Assembly (NCBI GenBank): GCA_964469505.1
Contig: CAYXZO010000005.1
Coordinates: forward strand, 1-59,113
DNA: 59,113 nucleotides
Source of the DNA: CAYXZO01 sp964469505
Lineage (GTDB): Bacteria; Fidelibacterota; UBA8477; JABMPR01
Direction: 5' to 3'
Under the pieces are notes generated by a model. The model did not search any database, was not told the origin of the DNA, and worked only from the letters and a program-made list of their open reading frames with translations. Positions 8,114 through 16,512 of the stretch are shown in pieces. Numbering within the stretch: the first letter of the stretch is position 1; every line of letters begins with the position of its first letter. The translations under genes were made by a program, and so were the position numbers.

Positions 8114-8779
8114 ATGGTGAAATCAGCACCACCAGATCGTCTGGGACCGGTTTCCGAAGCCAACCTGGAAATGGTCCGCTCCCAGCTGTTAGCGCGTGGT
8201 ATTCGGGATCGCAGAATACTAAAAGCCTTTCGTCGAATTGATCGGGCGTTTTTTGTACCAAAGGAACACCAATTTGAGGCCTATGAAGATTACCCTTTGC
8301 CCATCGGTTGCGGCCAGACCATATCTCAACCTTATGTAGTGGCTTTGATGCTGGTTTATTTAGATGTTCAGCCGGAACATAAAGTCCTGGAGATTGGTAC
8401 GGGTTCGGGCTACAGCACAGCCTTATTAAGCCAACTGGCACACCACGTTGATAGCGTGGAGTATTACCGGGAATTGCATGAAAGTGCCGGGGCTCGTTTG
8501 AATCGTTTGGGAATCACCAACGTAGATCTTTATCACGGTGATGGCTGGCAAGGGCCGCCCGTGGATAGACAATATGAACGAATTATTCTATGGGCTGCTC
8601 CTCCCAAACCACCGGAAAAGCTAAAAGCGGCTCTTAGCCGGGGGGGATTAATGGTCGCGCCGGTGGGGAAACGTCTGCAGGATTTATGGATCATTCAAAA
8701 GAAGGGAACCGATGAGTTTAAGATTCGGTACAAAGATCCCGTGGCTTTTGTCCCCTTGATTCGGGGAGAACCTTTGTAA
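8114..8779 (+). CDS. pcm: Protein-L-isoaspartate O-methyltransferase
   Basis: Methylates L-isoaspartyl residues of damaged proteins with S-adenosylmethionine, starting their repair. The 221 residues show the PCMT N-terminal helix pattern (VRSQLLARGIRDRRILKAF, 21-39), GQTISQPYVVALM (67-79) and SAM motif I VLEIGTGSGYSTALL (91-105). Length is normal. ATG 8114 has no strong Shine-Dalgarno, but it starts the protein just before the family block, and an upstream extension is not needed. The downstream PspC gene follows after 63 bases on the same strand, so a shared transcript is possible. It may belong to a general stress or envelope-maintenance set, but that is inference. Confidence 0.93.
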   Translation: MVKSAPPDRLGPVSEANLEMVRSQLLARGIRDRRILKAFRRIDRAFFVPKEHQFEAYEDYPLPIGCGQTISQPYVVALMLVYLDVQPEHKVLEIGTGSGYSTALLSQLAHHVDSVEYYRELHESAGARLNRLGITNVDLYHGDGWQGPPVDRQYERIILWAAPPKPPEKLKAALSRGGLMVAPVGKRLQDLWIIQKKGTDEFKIRYKDPVAFVPLIRGEPL

Positions 8780-8842
8780 TCCCCCGCGAGAGCTTTACAT
8801 TCTCGTAGTGAATCGGAGATTAAAATAAGGGCCGGATGGAAA

Positions 8843-9463
8843 ATGAAACGCTTATATCGCTCTAAAACAAATAAAGTATTCGCCGGGGTTTGTGGTGGTC
8901 TGGGTGAGTACTTAGGAATAGACCCGCTGATTATTCGGATTTTATGGGTACTTACTACTTTTTTCACCGGCTCGGCGCTGGTGATATATCTGGTGGCGAT
9001 ATTAATTCTACCGGAAGGAGTATCTGAGACTCCTTTGGAATTTGAGGAGTCCAGTGGTAATAAGTTCTGGGGTGTATCACTCATTGTAGTAGGCCTTATC
9101 ATATTACTGAGTCGATTAGATCCTTTCTGGCCCATGTTGAGAAACTTGGGTCTGCTCGGTGCGGGGGTATTTTGGGCCCTGGTATTGATCGCTTTGGGGG
9201 TGTACTTGCTGGTGGGACGTCCTTCATCCAGCGGTGAGAATCCCATGTTCCAGGGTCGGTTACGTAATCGCCGGTGGCGCCGCAATCTGGTGGATGGTCG
9301 TTTAGCCGGAGTGTGCGCTGGTTTAGGTGATTATTTGGATCTGGATCCCAATTTGATTCGCCTACTTTGGGTCCTGTTGGCTTTTACTTCGTTGGGCTTG
9401 GCCGTACTGGCCTACTTCCTTTTCGCCCTTTTTCTGCCCCGCTCGGATGAAATTGAGCTGTAA
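8843..9463 (+). CDS. Membrane protein with two PspC domains
   Basis: 206 residues with one PspC-type domain at each end: residues 1-60 (AGVCGGLGEYLGIDPLIIRI followed by a membrane helix ending LPE) and about 145-204 (GVCAGLGDYLDLDPNLIRL, then a helix ending LPR). Between them are two further hydrophobic segments (FWGVSLIVVGLIILLSRLDP and a second) of the kind seen in LiaF/DUF5668 proteins. PspC proteins sense or relay envelope stress at the inner membrane. No PspA or PspB is nearby, so the partner is unknown. The next gene starts inside its last codons (overlap 9447-9463), which suggests co-translation. Confidence 0.85.
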   Translation: MKRLYRSKTNKVFAGVCGGLGEYLGIDPLIIRILWVLTTFFTGSALVIYLVAILILPEGVSETPLEFEESSGNKFWGVSLIVVGLIILLSRLDPFWPMLRNLGLLGAGVFWALVLIALGVYLLVGRPSSSGENPMFQGRLRNRRWRRNLVDGRLAGVCAGLGDYLDLDPNLIRLLWVLLAFTSLGLAVLAYFLFALFLPRSDEIEL

Positions 9464-11120
9464 GCATCTCACTGAACTTAAGAAATCTCCGGCCCTCAGC
9501 TTTTCAACGGCTGTAATTGTAGGAGTACTGTGGTTTGCGACTCCTTCTCAAGCCACTTTACCACCGGAGATCCTTGCGACCTACCCTCAGCTACAGTACA
9601 TTAATTTCATCCAAATCGGCAAATGGAAAGCTTTTATTGCCGGACAGGACGGCGCGTTGGTTTACGATTTGGGCAACGGCCAGTGGCAAAGCACGGTCTC
9701 TCTGACCAATCCTCCCTTTGAAGAACCCGTCTTTTGCATATGGGGTGATGAATTTCGCAATACGGCCTGGCTAGTCACACCTGAAGCGGTCTTTCGCTGG
9801 AATTATCAGAATAACTGGCTGGATAGGCTGGAACTACCGGTTCAGATGCGCTACCGTGATGACTACCGCATAGGCTACACTGAACGCTATGTGGTTATTC
9901 GTACCGAAAGCGAAAACAACGCGCAGGTGTTCTATGATCAAATCAGTGGAGAATACAAATATGTTCCCCCGCGTGGCCAGGAACTGGCCTCCAGGATAGA
10001 GTGGTTGCCTCGGATCGATCCCGCTATTCGGCGCTCGAAACATTTCCCTGCCCTTATCCTGAACGAAGCGGGCAATCTGACATCTGACGGGACTTTGGTG
10101 TTGAACGCTTTCGATGCCTTTCGCGGTGTTCCGGTTACGACTTTCGTACGCAGCGGCAATGGGGAGACTTTTCTGGGAACCTGGGGTTACGGGGTGTTTT
10201 ACTCTTTGCATCGCGGAGAGATTCTCCGCCGATTAGCTTTAGGTTTACTTGATCCGGCGGTGGTAAGCATGGTTGCCGATGATTCTATCCTGGCAGTGGG
10301 AGGTGTTAGAGGAGTTACTTTAGTTAATCCGGCTGGAGAGTTCGATTATGCACCCATTCCGGTACAGGACGTTCCCCTCCGTCCTATGGTCTCAGCCATT
10401 AAACTCGTAAAAGGTGAACTTTGGGGGGCCGTACCGGCCGCAGTTCTGTCATATTCCAGGACCAATCGCAAGTGGGAGGTTGAGGTCAGATTGGAACCGC
10501 TCCAGGGTGAAAAAGTATATGACTTCTGGCGTTATAAAGACCAACTCTACCTGGCGACCGATAGGAGCGTTTTCTGGTCCGGAAAGGGTTCAGTAATTCG
10601 GCTCATTAAATCCCCCAGACCATATCCCTACTATGCAATAACAACCTTCGGTGGAAAAATCTGGGTTGGCGGTTGGGCCGGCTTATATGTGTTGGATCAG
10701 GACACCGTGGGTAGTGGTTTGCATTTCAGCAGTACTGGAGAAAACCTTAATTGGGATGATTGGTCTTACGATCCGGTTTTTCAACTGGTGCCTGTAGGTA
10801 ATCAGATATGGTTTGCCACCGGTTGGGGAGTTGGTAGTTATGATTTGAATCTACAGCAATGGACTGCCATCGTCTTCCCCTGGCAGAATTTCAGGCCACG
10901 TGGATTGGCAGTTAGTAATAAAGCCCTATGGGTAGCCACTGAGAGCGGGATAATGGTTTATTTACGGGAGCGGGGAACCTGGGAGCGCCTGACGATTGCT
11001 GAAGGGCTTCCCAGCAATTTCGTTTCCGCCATAGCGCTGCGGAGTAACGAGCTATGGATAGGCACTGACAAAGGACTTACACGTCTCATCTGGAATAAAT
11101 GGTTGGAGCGTTTTAATTGA
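9447..11120 (+). CDS. Secreted beta-propeller-like protein (unknown role)
   Basis: 557 residues. A signal peptide is likely in the first 37 (hydrophobic ALSFSTAVIVGVLWFATPSQA). The mature protein shows repeated short strands with the pattern W(V/I)-G-T-(D/E)-(K/S)-G-(L/I), as in WVATESGIMVY, WIGTDKGLTRL and WVGGWAGLYVL, which is the signature of two-component-regulator-type propeller blades. No kinase or DNA-binding domain follows, so it is a stand-alone propeller, presumably periplasmic or surface located. It overlaps the PspC gene by 17 bases and ends in a TTGA overlap with the GWxTD gene, so the three are probably one operon. Ligand and function cannot be told from sequence. Confidence 0.7.
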   Translation: MKLSCKHLTELKKSPALSFSTAVIVGVLWFATPSQATLPPEILATYPQLQYINFIQIGKWKAFIAGQDGALVYDLGNGQWQSTVSLTNPPFEEPVFCIWGDEFRNTAWLVTPEAVFRWNYQNNWLDRLELPVQMRYRDDYRIGYTERYVVIRTESENNAQVFYDQISGEYKYVPPRGQELASRIEWLPRIDPAIRRSKHFPALILNEAGNLTSDGTLVLNAFDAFRGVPVTTFVRSGNGETFLGTWGYGVFYSLHRGEILRRLALGLLDPAVVSMVADDSILAVGGVRGVTLVNPAGEFDYAPIPVQDVPLRPMVSAIKLVKGELWGAVPAAVLSYSRTNRKWEVEVRLEPLQGEKVYDFWRYKDQLYLATDRSVFWSGKGSVIRLIKSPRPYPYYAITTFGGKIWVGGWAGLYVLDQDTVGSGLHFSSTGENLNWDDWSYDPVFQLVPVGNQIWFATGWGVGSYDLNLQQWTAIVFPWQNFRPRGLAVSNKALWVATESGIMVYLRERGTWERLTIAEGLPSNFVSAIALRSNELWIGTDKGLTRLIWNKWLERFN

Positions 11121-12373
11121 AAAGACTATTCATTTGGCCACTGTTACTTTTGATCTTTGCCTGCGGCCCGCCTGTACGTCGTCCGTCAAAAATTCCTCCG
11201 AAACCCCAATTCTCTTTCGTTACCCAGATGGCCCCGCTGCCGGATCACCAGCGAATGCGGCTTAACATCTTTGTGAAAATCCCGTATAGCGAATTGCAGT
11301 TTACCCGCTTGGGCAAGCAGTACCAGGCACGCTACCAATTGGACATGGTAGTGCGCGGAGCGGACGAAGAACGTATCGCCGGTAAAGTATTTAAAGGCAA
11401 ACTGTTGGTATCAACCTACCAAGAAGCCAGGCACCGACATAGATGGGCTTATTTCAAACATAGCTTCATCGTAAAAGCTCAGAAGATTAAAGTCGAAATA
11501 AGGGCTACAGATTTGTTCACCCACTCGGCCAATCTAAAGGAACGTACCTTGGATTTTTCCCAGTTGTACCAACAGCCGGTTGCTCTGGGAAGTATTATAC
11601 TGGCGGCCGGGCGCAAAGATACACTGGGCCCCAAGAGTCTGGTATTTGGCAACGCCCTTGAAATGAAGGTTGACACTTTGTTTTTCCGGATCCCCATATT
11701 GGCCAGTGGCGGGCCGTACCATCTCAGGTATAAGCTTTTGCATAGCAACGAAGCTCTTTTCAGCCAGGACCTTATTATACCTGAAGAAACTGCTATCGAT
11801 AGCAGTTTAACACTACCGGTTCCCATGAAAAATCTGCCTTATGCGGAATACCAATTGAGGGTCAAGTTTACTAACGCCAGTGGTGCCAGCGTGGTCAGGG
11901 AACAGGTTTTTCAGGTACGGCTAGAGGGAATAAAGTTCAATGTGGGAGATTTGGACGAAGCCATAAAGCAGCTCAGGTACATCGCCTCTCCAGGTGAAAT
12001 CCAACGCATGCTCAAAGCTCCCCTCGATGAAAAACGGGTGATGTTCCGGGAATTCTGGAAAAAGAAAGATCCCTCTCCCAATACCCCTGAAAACGAATTG
12101 ATGGATGAATATTACCGTCGGGTTGCTTATACCATCGAAAATTTCTCCTCGGTCAGGGTGGGGTGGAAAACCGATCGGGGAATGGTATACATCATTTTCG
12201 GTCCCCCCGATGAAGTGGAGAAAGGTCCTTTTGAGCTGGATCGCAAACCGTATGAGATATGGCATTACTTCCGCCTGGGGAGGAAATTTCTATTTGTTGA
12301 TGAAACCGGATTCGGTGATTACCGCCTGGTCAATCCTTCTGGTGAAATTCAAAATTGGAGATTCAGATATTGA
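11117..12373 (+). CDS. GWxTD-domain lipoprotein
   Basis: 418 residues from a TTG start that overlaps the previous stop (TTGA). A GGAG Shine-Dalgarno sits 8 bases upstream. The N terminus is a lipoprotein signal (LWPLLLLIFACGPP) with the lipid-anchored Cys near residue 16. The C-terminal 130 residues carry the GWxTD domain: VGWKTDRGMVYIIFGPPDEVE, then EIWHYF and FVDETGFGDYRLVNPSG. This domain is typical of Acidobacteria, Chlorobi, Calditrichota and related phyla and has no known activity. The central part is beta-rich. Co-transcription with the propeller protein suggests a shared envelope function. Confidence 0.85.
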   Translation: MKRLFIWPLLLLIFACGPPVRRPSKIPPKPQFSFVTQMAPLPDHQRMRLNIFVKIPYSELQFTRLGKQYQARYQLDMVVRGADEERIAGKVFKGKLLVSTYQEARHRHRWAYFKHSFIVKAQKIKVEIRATDLFTHSANLKERTLDFSQLYQQPVALGSIILAAGRKDTLGPKSLVFGNALEMKVDTLFFRIPILASGGPYHLRYKLLHSNEALFSQDLIIPEETAIDSSLTLPVPMKNLPYAEYQLRVKFTNASGASVVREQVFQVRLEGIKFNVGDLDEAIKQLRYIASPGEIQRMLKAPLDEKRVMFREFWKKKDPSPNTPENELMDEYYRRVAYTIENFSSVRVGWKTDRGMVYIIFGPPDEVEKGPFELDRKPYEIWHYFRLGRKFLFVDETGFGDYRLVNPSGEIQNWRFRY

Positions 12374-12981
12374 AAACTGGTACTGATCTGGGCCGACGTA
12401 TTTACGATTTTCTGGAAGAACATGGTTTTTTCAGCGGTACGGCCGAAAGCTCCACTCGAGAGGCTGTCCGCCGACTGCTGGGATTAGGGGGATCTGGGGA
12501 AACTCATGAGGTACCCCTCATCGATTCGGCCGAAGAGGCGGGGAAAAAGATCTTAACCATCTTCATCGATGGCTCTGCTGATCAGCAAAGTGGGGCGGCC
12601 GGTATTGGTGCTGCTTTTTACTACCGGGGCGAACTGATTCATTCCGTCAGTAAGTCGGTTCCCGGTCTGACGAACAACGAGGCCGAATATGAAGCTCTGA
12701 GGGTTGCCCTGGAACTGGCCCGCCAGTTCCAGGTTGATAAAGTTGAGATAAAGTCAGATAGTGAGCTGTTAATCAGGCAGTTAACTGGAATGTATAAAGT
12801 GCGCAACCCCCGTTTGGCTAAGCGTTTTATGGAGGTGCAAGCATTGGCTAAAGATCTTCCCGAACTGGTTTACCAGCATGTCCCTCGGGAAGAAAATCGT
12901 ACTGCGGATAAACTGGCCCGTACAGCCATGCGCGCTTTACAGGAAAAGCGGAAAAACAGACTGAAAGACAAAGGACGGTGA
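12370..12981 (+). CDS. Ribonuclease HI-like protein with N-terminal extension
   Basis: The RNase H fold occupies about residues 65-195: IDGSAD (first Asp), NNEAEYEAL (Glu), SDSELL (Asp) and NRTADKLA (last Asp) supply all four acidic metal ligands, so cleavage of RNA in RNA-DNA hybrids is expected. It resembles the reverse-transcriptase-like RNase H group rather than E. coli RnhA. The first 60 residues (FLEEHGFFSGTAESSTREAV and on) do not belong to the domain and I do not recognise them. TTG 12370 is preferred because it overlaps the upstream stop and has GGAG 9 bases upstream; an in-frame TTG at 12355 would add five residues. Confidence 0.85.
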   Translation: MKTGTDLGRRIYDFLEEHGFFSGTAESSTREAVRRLLGLGGSGETHEVPLIDSAEEAGKKILTIFIDGSADQQSGAAGIGAAFYYRGELIHSVSKSVPGLTNNEAEYEALRVALELARQFQVDKVEIKSDSELLIRQLTGMYKVRNPRLAKRFMEVQALAKDLPELVYQHVPREENRTADKLARTAMRALQEKRKNRLKDKGR

Positions 12982-12983
12982 GC

Positions 12984-14048
12984 ATGAAAGGTTTGGTAAC
13001 AGCCGGTGGTCACGGCACCCGTTTGCATCCGCTGACTCATACCCAGAACAAGCACCTGATTCCCATCGCCAACAAGCCCATGATTTTCTATGCCCTAGAG
13101 TACATGAAAGAAGCGGGTATCACAGAGGTCGGAATTGTCATTAATGCCGGAGACCAATCCTTGCCGGACCTGGTAGGTGATGGATCCCGGTGGGGAATGA
13201 ATATCACCTACTTGGAGCAGGAAGCGCCCTTGGGGTTAGCCCATGTTGTTAAAATCGCTGAGCCGTTTATCGGCACCGAACCTTTTGTGTTTTACTTGGG
13301 CGATAACATTCTGGTAGGGGGTATTAAAACCTTTGTGGAAGCCTTCCAGAGGGAAGGTTCCAACTGTCATCTCGTTCTATCTCGAGTGAAAGATCCGCAG
13401 CGGTTTGGAGTACCGGAATTGCGCGATGGTCGCATCATTTCCATCGAAGAGAAGCCTCAACACCCGAAATCGGAATATGCGGTAACAGGAATATATCTGT
13501 ATGATGCTCACATATTCGAAGCGGTCAACAGCATCAAGCCCAGCGCTCGCGGGGAATTGGAGATTTCGGATGCTCATCAATATCTGCTGGAAAAAGGCTA
13601 CGCCATTAGCTATTCCGAAATTACAGGCTGGTGGAAGGACACAGGTAAACCGGAAGATCTGCTGGAGGCCAACCGCTTAGTGCTGGACAATTTGAAAGAA
13701 GAAATCCGGGGAGAAGTTGATGCCACCAGTGGGATTTTCGGCAGGGTCGTTTTGAGTCCTACGGCCAAAATAAAAAACAGCATCGTCCGGGGGCCGGTGA
13801 TTATCGGCGATAATACCCGAATCGTCGATTGCTACATCGGGCCCTACACTTCCATCGCTGAGAATTGTGAATTACGAAATTGCGAGGTGGAGTTCTCTTT
13901 GATTATGAGCCGGTGCCGCATAAACGATATTGGTATTCGCATCGAGAGCAGTCTATTGGGGAAAGAAGTTCAGATTGTAAAGGCCGCTAACAAACCCAAA
14001 ACCCAACGCTTTATGCTGGGGGATCGGAGCCGGCTGGAGTTAACTTGA
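12984..14048 (+). CDS. Glucose-1-phosphate thymidylyltransferase (long form, beta-helix tail)
   Basis: Makes an NDP-sugar, probably dTDP-glucose, from a sugar 1-phosphate. The signature GGHGTRLHPLT near the N terminus, FYLGDNILVGG and EKPQHPKSEYAVTGIYLYD mark the nucleotidyltransferase domain. Residues 235-350 are a left-handed beta-helix (repeated I-V-R-G-P-V-I-I-G-D type hexads). This longer type is distinct from the 290-residue RmlA, and other nucleotides or sugars are possible. The ATG at 12984 is preferred over the overlapping GTG 12978 because AAGGA lies 8 bases upstream of it. No other dTDP-rhamnose genes are in the window, so the destination of the sugar is unknown. Confidence 0.88.
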   Translation: MKGLVTAGGHGTRLHPLTHTQNKHLIPIANKPMIFYALEYMKEAGITEVGIVINAGDQSLPDLVGDGSRWGMNITYLEQEAPLGLAHVVKIAEPFIGTEPFVFYLGDNILVGGIKTFVEAFQREGSNCHLVLSRVKDPQRFGVPELRDGRIISIEEKPQHPKSEYAVTGIYLYDAHIFEAVNSIKPSARGELEISDAHQYLLEKGYAISYSEITGWWKDTGKPEDLLEANRLVLDNLKEEIRGEVDATSGIFGRVVLSPTAKIKNSIVRGPVIIGDNTRIVDCYIGPYTSIAENCELRNCEVEFSLIMSRCRINDIGIRIESSLLGKEVQIVKAANKPKTQRFMLGDRSRLELT

Positions 14049-14217
14049 AGTTATCTCCGAATCTGACTGTCGTACAATAAAGGAAGCGGCGGTAAAGATT
14101 TTAGTTACCCGGCTTTCATTTTATTTACCAAGAACCTACATTTGCCAGTGATTTGAAAGGAGCTGGTGGAACTTTGAAAAATGGGCAAAACTTTGAAGAA
14201 TAATAGTCGAGGATCGT

Positions 14218-15240
14218 ATGCGCCGCCGTTTTCGTGATCTGCTGAATTGGATGGCGGGAGACATTGCCATAGATCTTGGTACGGCCAATACCCTGATTTA
14301 CATCCGGGGACAGGGGGTCGTGTTGAACGAGCCGTCCATAGTTGCCCGCTCTCTGGCGACTGGTAAAGTGATTGCAGTGGGCAACGAAGCCAAAAACATG
14401 CTGGGCAAAACCCACCAGGATATCGAAACCATTCGCCCCCTGAGGGATGGGGTCATCGCCGATTTCGAAATGGCCGACGGTATGTTGCAGGGTTTTTTGA
14501 ATAAACTACCCTTAAGTCGGCTGGCACGGCCCCGAATGGTCATCTGCATCCCTTCGGGTATTACCGAAGTTGAAAAACGAGCCGTTAAAGAATCGGCTGA
14601 AAGGCGTAATGCCAGGGAAGTATATCTCATCGAGGAACCGGTGGCTGCGGCCTTGGGCATCGGACTGGATATAAGCCAGCCTGTGGGCAATATGATTGTG
14701 GATATCGGAGGTGGAACTACTGAAATTGCTGTGATTGCTTTGAATGGGATTGTTGAAAAAGAATCCCTGCGGGTGGCTGGTGATGAGATGGATGAGGAGA
14801 TTATGAAGCATTTCAAAAAGGAGCATAATCTTCTCATTGGTGAGCGGACAGCGGAACAGATAAAATGTACCGTCGGCTCAGCCGTGCGCGGCAGGGAGTA
14901 TAAAATCGCCGTAAAAGGCCACAGCCTTTTGAGAGGTATTCCTAAAACCATCGAGATTTCCTCCGGTGAAATCACCGAGGCCTTGGAAGACCGGCTGAAT
15001 GAAATTATAGATGCTGTTAAACGTTGTCTGGAGCGGACTCCACCGGAATTGAGTTCCGACCTTCTGGATCGAGGTATTATTCTCACCGGTGGCGGCTCCT
15101 TGCTGCGTGGTTTGGATGAATTGATGCGTAATGAAATTGATTTGCCGGTCAACGTGGCCGAGGAGCCGTTGTATTCCATTGTTTACGGTACTGGTAAAGT
15201 CTTAGAGGATATTTCCCACTACCAGGACATCCTCTATTAG
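14218..15240 (+). CDS. mreB: Rod shape-determining protein MreB
   Basis: Bacterial actin that organises lateral peptidoglycan synthesis on the inner face of the membrane. The 340 residues show the phosphate 1 loop DLGTANTLIY, the phosphate 2 loop DIGGGTTEIAVI and the adenosine loop ILTGGGSLLRGLDE, and length is normal. A GAGGATC Shine-Dalgarno precedes ATG 14218. It opens the mreBCD-mrdA-rodA cluster, the classical rod-shape operon order. The 169 bases upstream probably hold the promoter, but I could not assign -35 and -10 boxes with confidence. Confidence 0.97.
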   Translation: MRRRFRDLLNWMAGDIAIDLGTANTLIYIRGQGVVLNEPSIVARSLATGKVIAVGNEAKNMLGKTHQDIETIRPLRDGVIADFEMADGMLQGFLNKLPLSRLARPRMVICIPSGITEVEKRAVKESAERRNAREVYLIEEPVAAALGIGLDISQPVGNMIVDIGGGTTEIAVIALNGIVEKESLRVAGDEMDEEIMKHFKKEHNLLIGERTAEQIKCTVGSAVRGREYKIAVKGHSLLRGIPKTIEISSGEITEALEDRLNEIIDAVKRCLERTPPELSSDLLDRGIILTGGGSLLRGLDELMRNEIDLPVNVAEEPLYSIVYGTGKVLEDISHYQDILY

Positions 15241-15248
15241 GGGTTGAT

Positions 15249-16043
15249 ATGACCCCTCAGCGTTTTCTCAGTCTTCCTCAGTACAGACTTCTAGTTCACT
15301 TTGTAGGCGCTGTTTTGGCCAGTCTGTTGGTTTTAGGCGCTCAACGTACTCAGCCGGTAGTTATGGTGCGCGATGCTATTTTGGATGTTACTTCTTATGT
15401 CTACTTACCAATTGAGGCTATTCAAAATCTGGTGACCCTGGAAAAACGTTATACGACCCTGCAGCGCAAATACGTACAGGCTCGGATCGAACTAAATCGA
15501 TTGCGCTCAGTGGAGAAAGAAAATCAGCGGCTAAGGCGGATGCTTCATTTCCGTACTGCCCGCAAATACGAAGTAATTCCAGCCCATGTTTTGTCCCAGG
15601 CCGCTAATCAGAGCCTCACCAGCCTTACGGTAGATCATGGCAGTGAAGATGGGGTTCATCTACTGGATCCAGTAATAGATGCTGAAGCCAATCTGGTGGG
15701 TAAAGTTATTGCGGTGGGGAAATCCACGGCCTTGGTGCAAATCCTAAAAGATCGCAATTTCAGAGTTTCGGTACGTAGCCTCCGTAGTCGGGTGACAGGA
15801 ATATTGAGCTATTCCCCCAGGGAGGGATTCCGATTGGGGAATGTACCTTTAAATGCCCCCCTGATGCCCGGCGATTCCATAATTACTTCCGGTTTTAGTG
15901 ATATTTTTCCCCCAGATATTTTCGTTGGTTGGGTGACCGATGTTCAACCGGAGTTAGAGGGCTATGTAAAGTCGGCGGGGGTGCGCCTGGCCACCGATTT
16001 CAACCGCTTAGAAGAGGTTTTAATCCTTGACTGGCATCGTTAA
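15249..16043 (+). CDS. mreC: Rod shape-determining protein MreC
   Basis: Inner-membrane scaffold of the elongasome: 264 residues with a membrane helix near 16-32 (LVHFVGAVLASLLVLGA), a coiled coil about 57-98 (KRYTTLQRKYVQARIELNRL and on), and the periplasmic beta domain (VDHGSEDGVHLLDPVIDA, GKVIAVGKSTALVQIL, GDSIITSG). MreC bridges MreB/MreD to PBP2. It lies 8 bases after mreB and overlaps mreD by 17 bases, so translation is coupled. The length is typical and nothing is missing. Confidence 0.95.
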   Translation: MTPQRFLSLPQYRLLVHFVGAVLASLLVLGAQRTQPVVMVRDAILDVTSYVYLPIEAIQNLVTLEKRYTTLQRKYVQARIELNRLRSVEKENQRLRRMLHFRTARKYEVIPAHVLSQAANQSLTSLTVDHGSEDGVHLLDPVIDAEANLVGKVIAVGKSTALVQILKDRNFRVSVRSLRSRVTGILSYSPREGFRLGNVPLNAPLMPGDSIITSGFSDIFPPDIFVGWVTDVQPELEGYVKSAGVRLATDFNRLEEVLILDWHR

Positions 16044-16512
16044 ACGCCTATTCCTAATTCTGATAGGTATCGGCTTGGTAGTGCTGCAATGGTTACTACA
16101 GGCTGCCTTAGCAATTTCCGGTAGTACGCCCCATTTTGTAGCCATATTCACCCTTTATCTGGGATTGTTGGAAGGGGGCGCCTTTGCTTTGTGGATCGCT
16201 TTTTTATTAGGTTTGTACTGGGATGCTTTAACCGCTACTGACTTTTTAGGACTGAGTGCCCTAGGGCTGGTTTGTTTGGCATATCTGGGAGCGATCATGC
16301 AAACCCGCCTGAACCGGATCCCACCCATCTGGCAATATCTTTTCCACCTGGTGGCCCTGACCTTTTTCTTCAGTCTGACCCTCTTCATTTATTATCAGAA
16401 CTCCGACTGGAGTGCGGGCCAGATATTCTTCCTAATGATTCTACCGAACACCTTTTACACTTTTTTTGTTTTGATTCCTGCCTTTTTGATTTTGAGGGTA
16501 GGCCAGCAATAA
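16027..16512 (+). CDS. mreD: Rod shape-determining protein MreD
   Basis: 161 residues, almost entirely hydrophobic with five or so predicted membrane helices, as usual for MreD. It contains the family-like GLYWDALTATDFLGLSALGL block. The start is a TTG at 16027 inside the mreC end; no better start is seen. Identification rests on position between mreC and the PBP2 gene as much as on sequence, because MreD is poorly conserved. It is a partner of MreC and PBP2 in the elongasome. Confidence 0.85.
   Translation: MTGIVKRLFLILIGIGLVVLQWLLQAALAISGSTPHFVAIFTLYLGLLEGGAFALWIAFLLGLYWDALTATDFLGLSALGLVCLAYLGAIMQTRLNRIPPIWQYLFHLVALTFFFSLTLFIYYQNSDWSAGQIFFLMILPNTFYTFFVLIPAFLILRVGQQ

Noticed and set aside
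14298..15179. Open frame of 293 codons on the minus strand opposite mreB
   Set aside because: mreB is certain on the plus strand; the antisense frame has no recognisable protein, no Shine-Dalgarno and low-complexity Ser/Arg/Ile content typical of a shadow.
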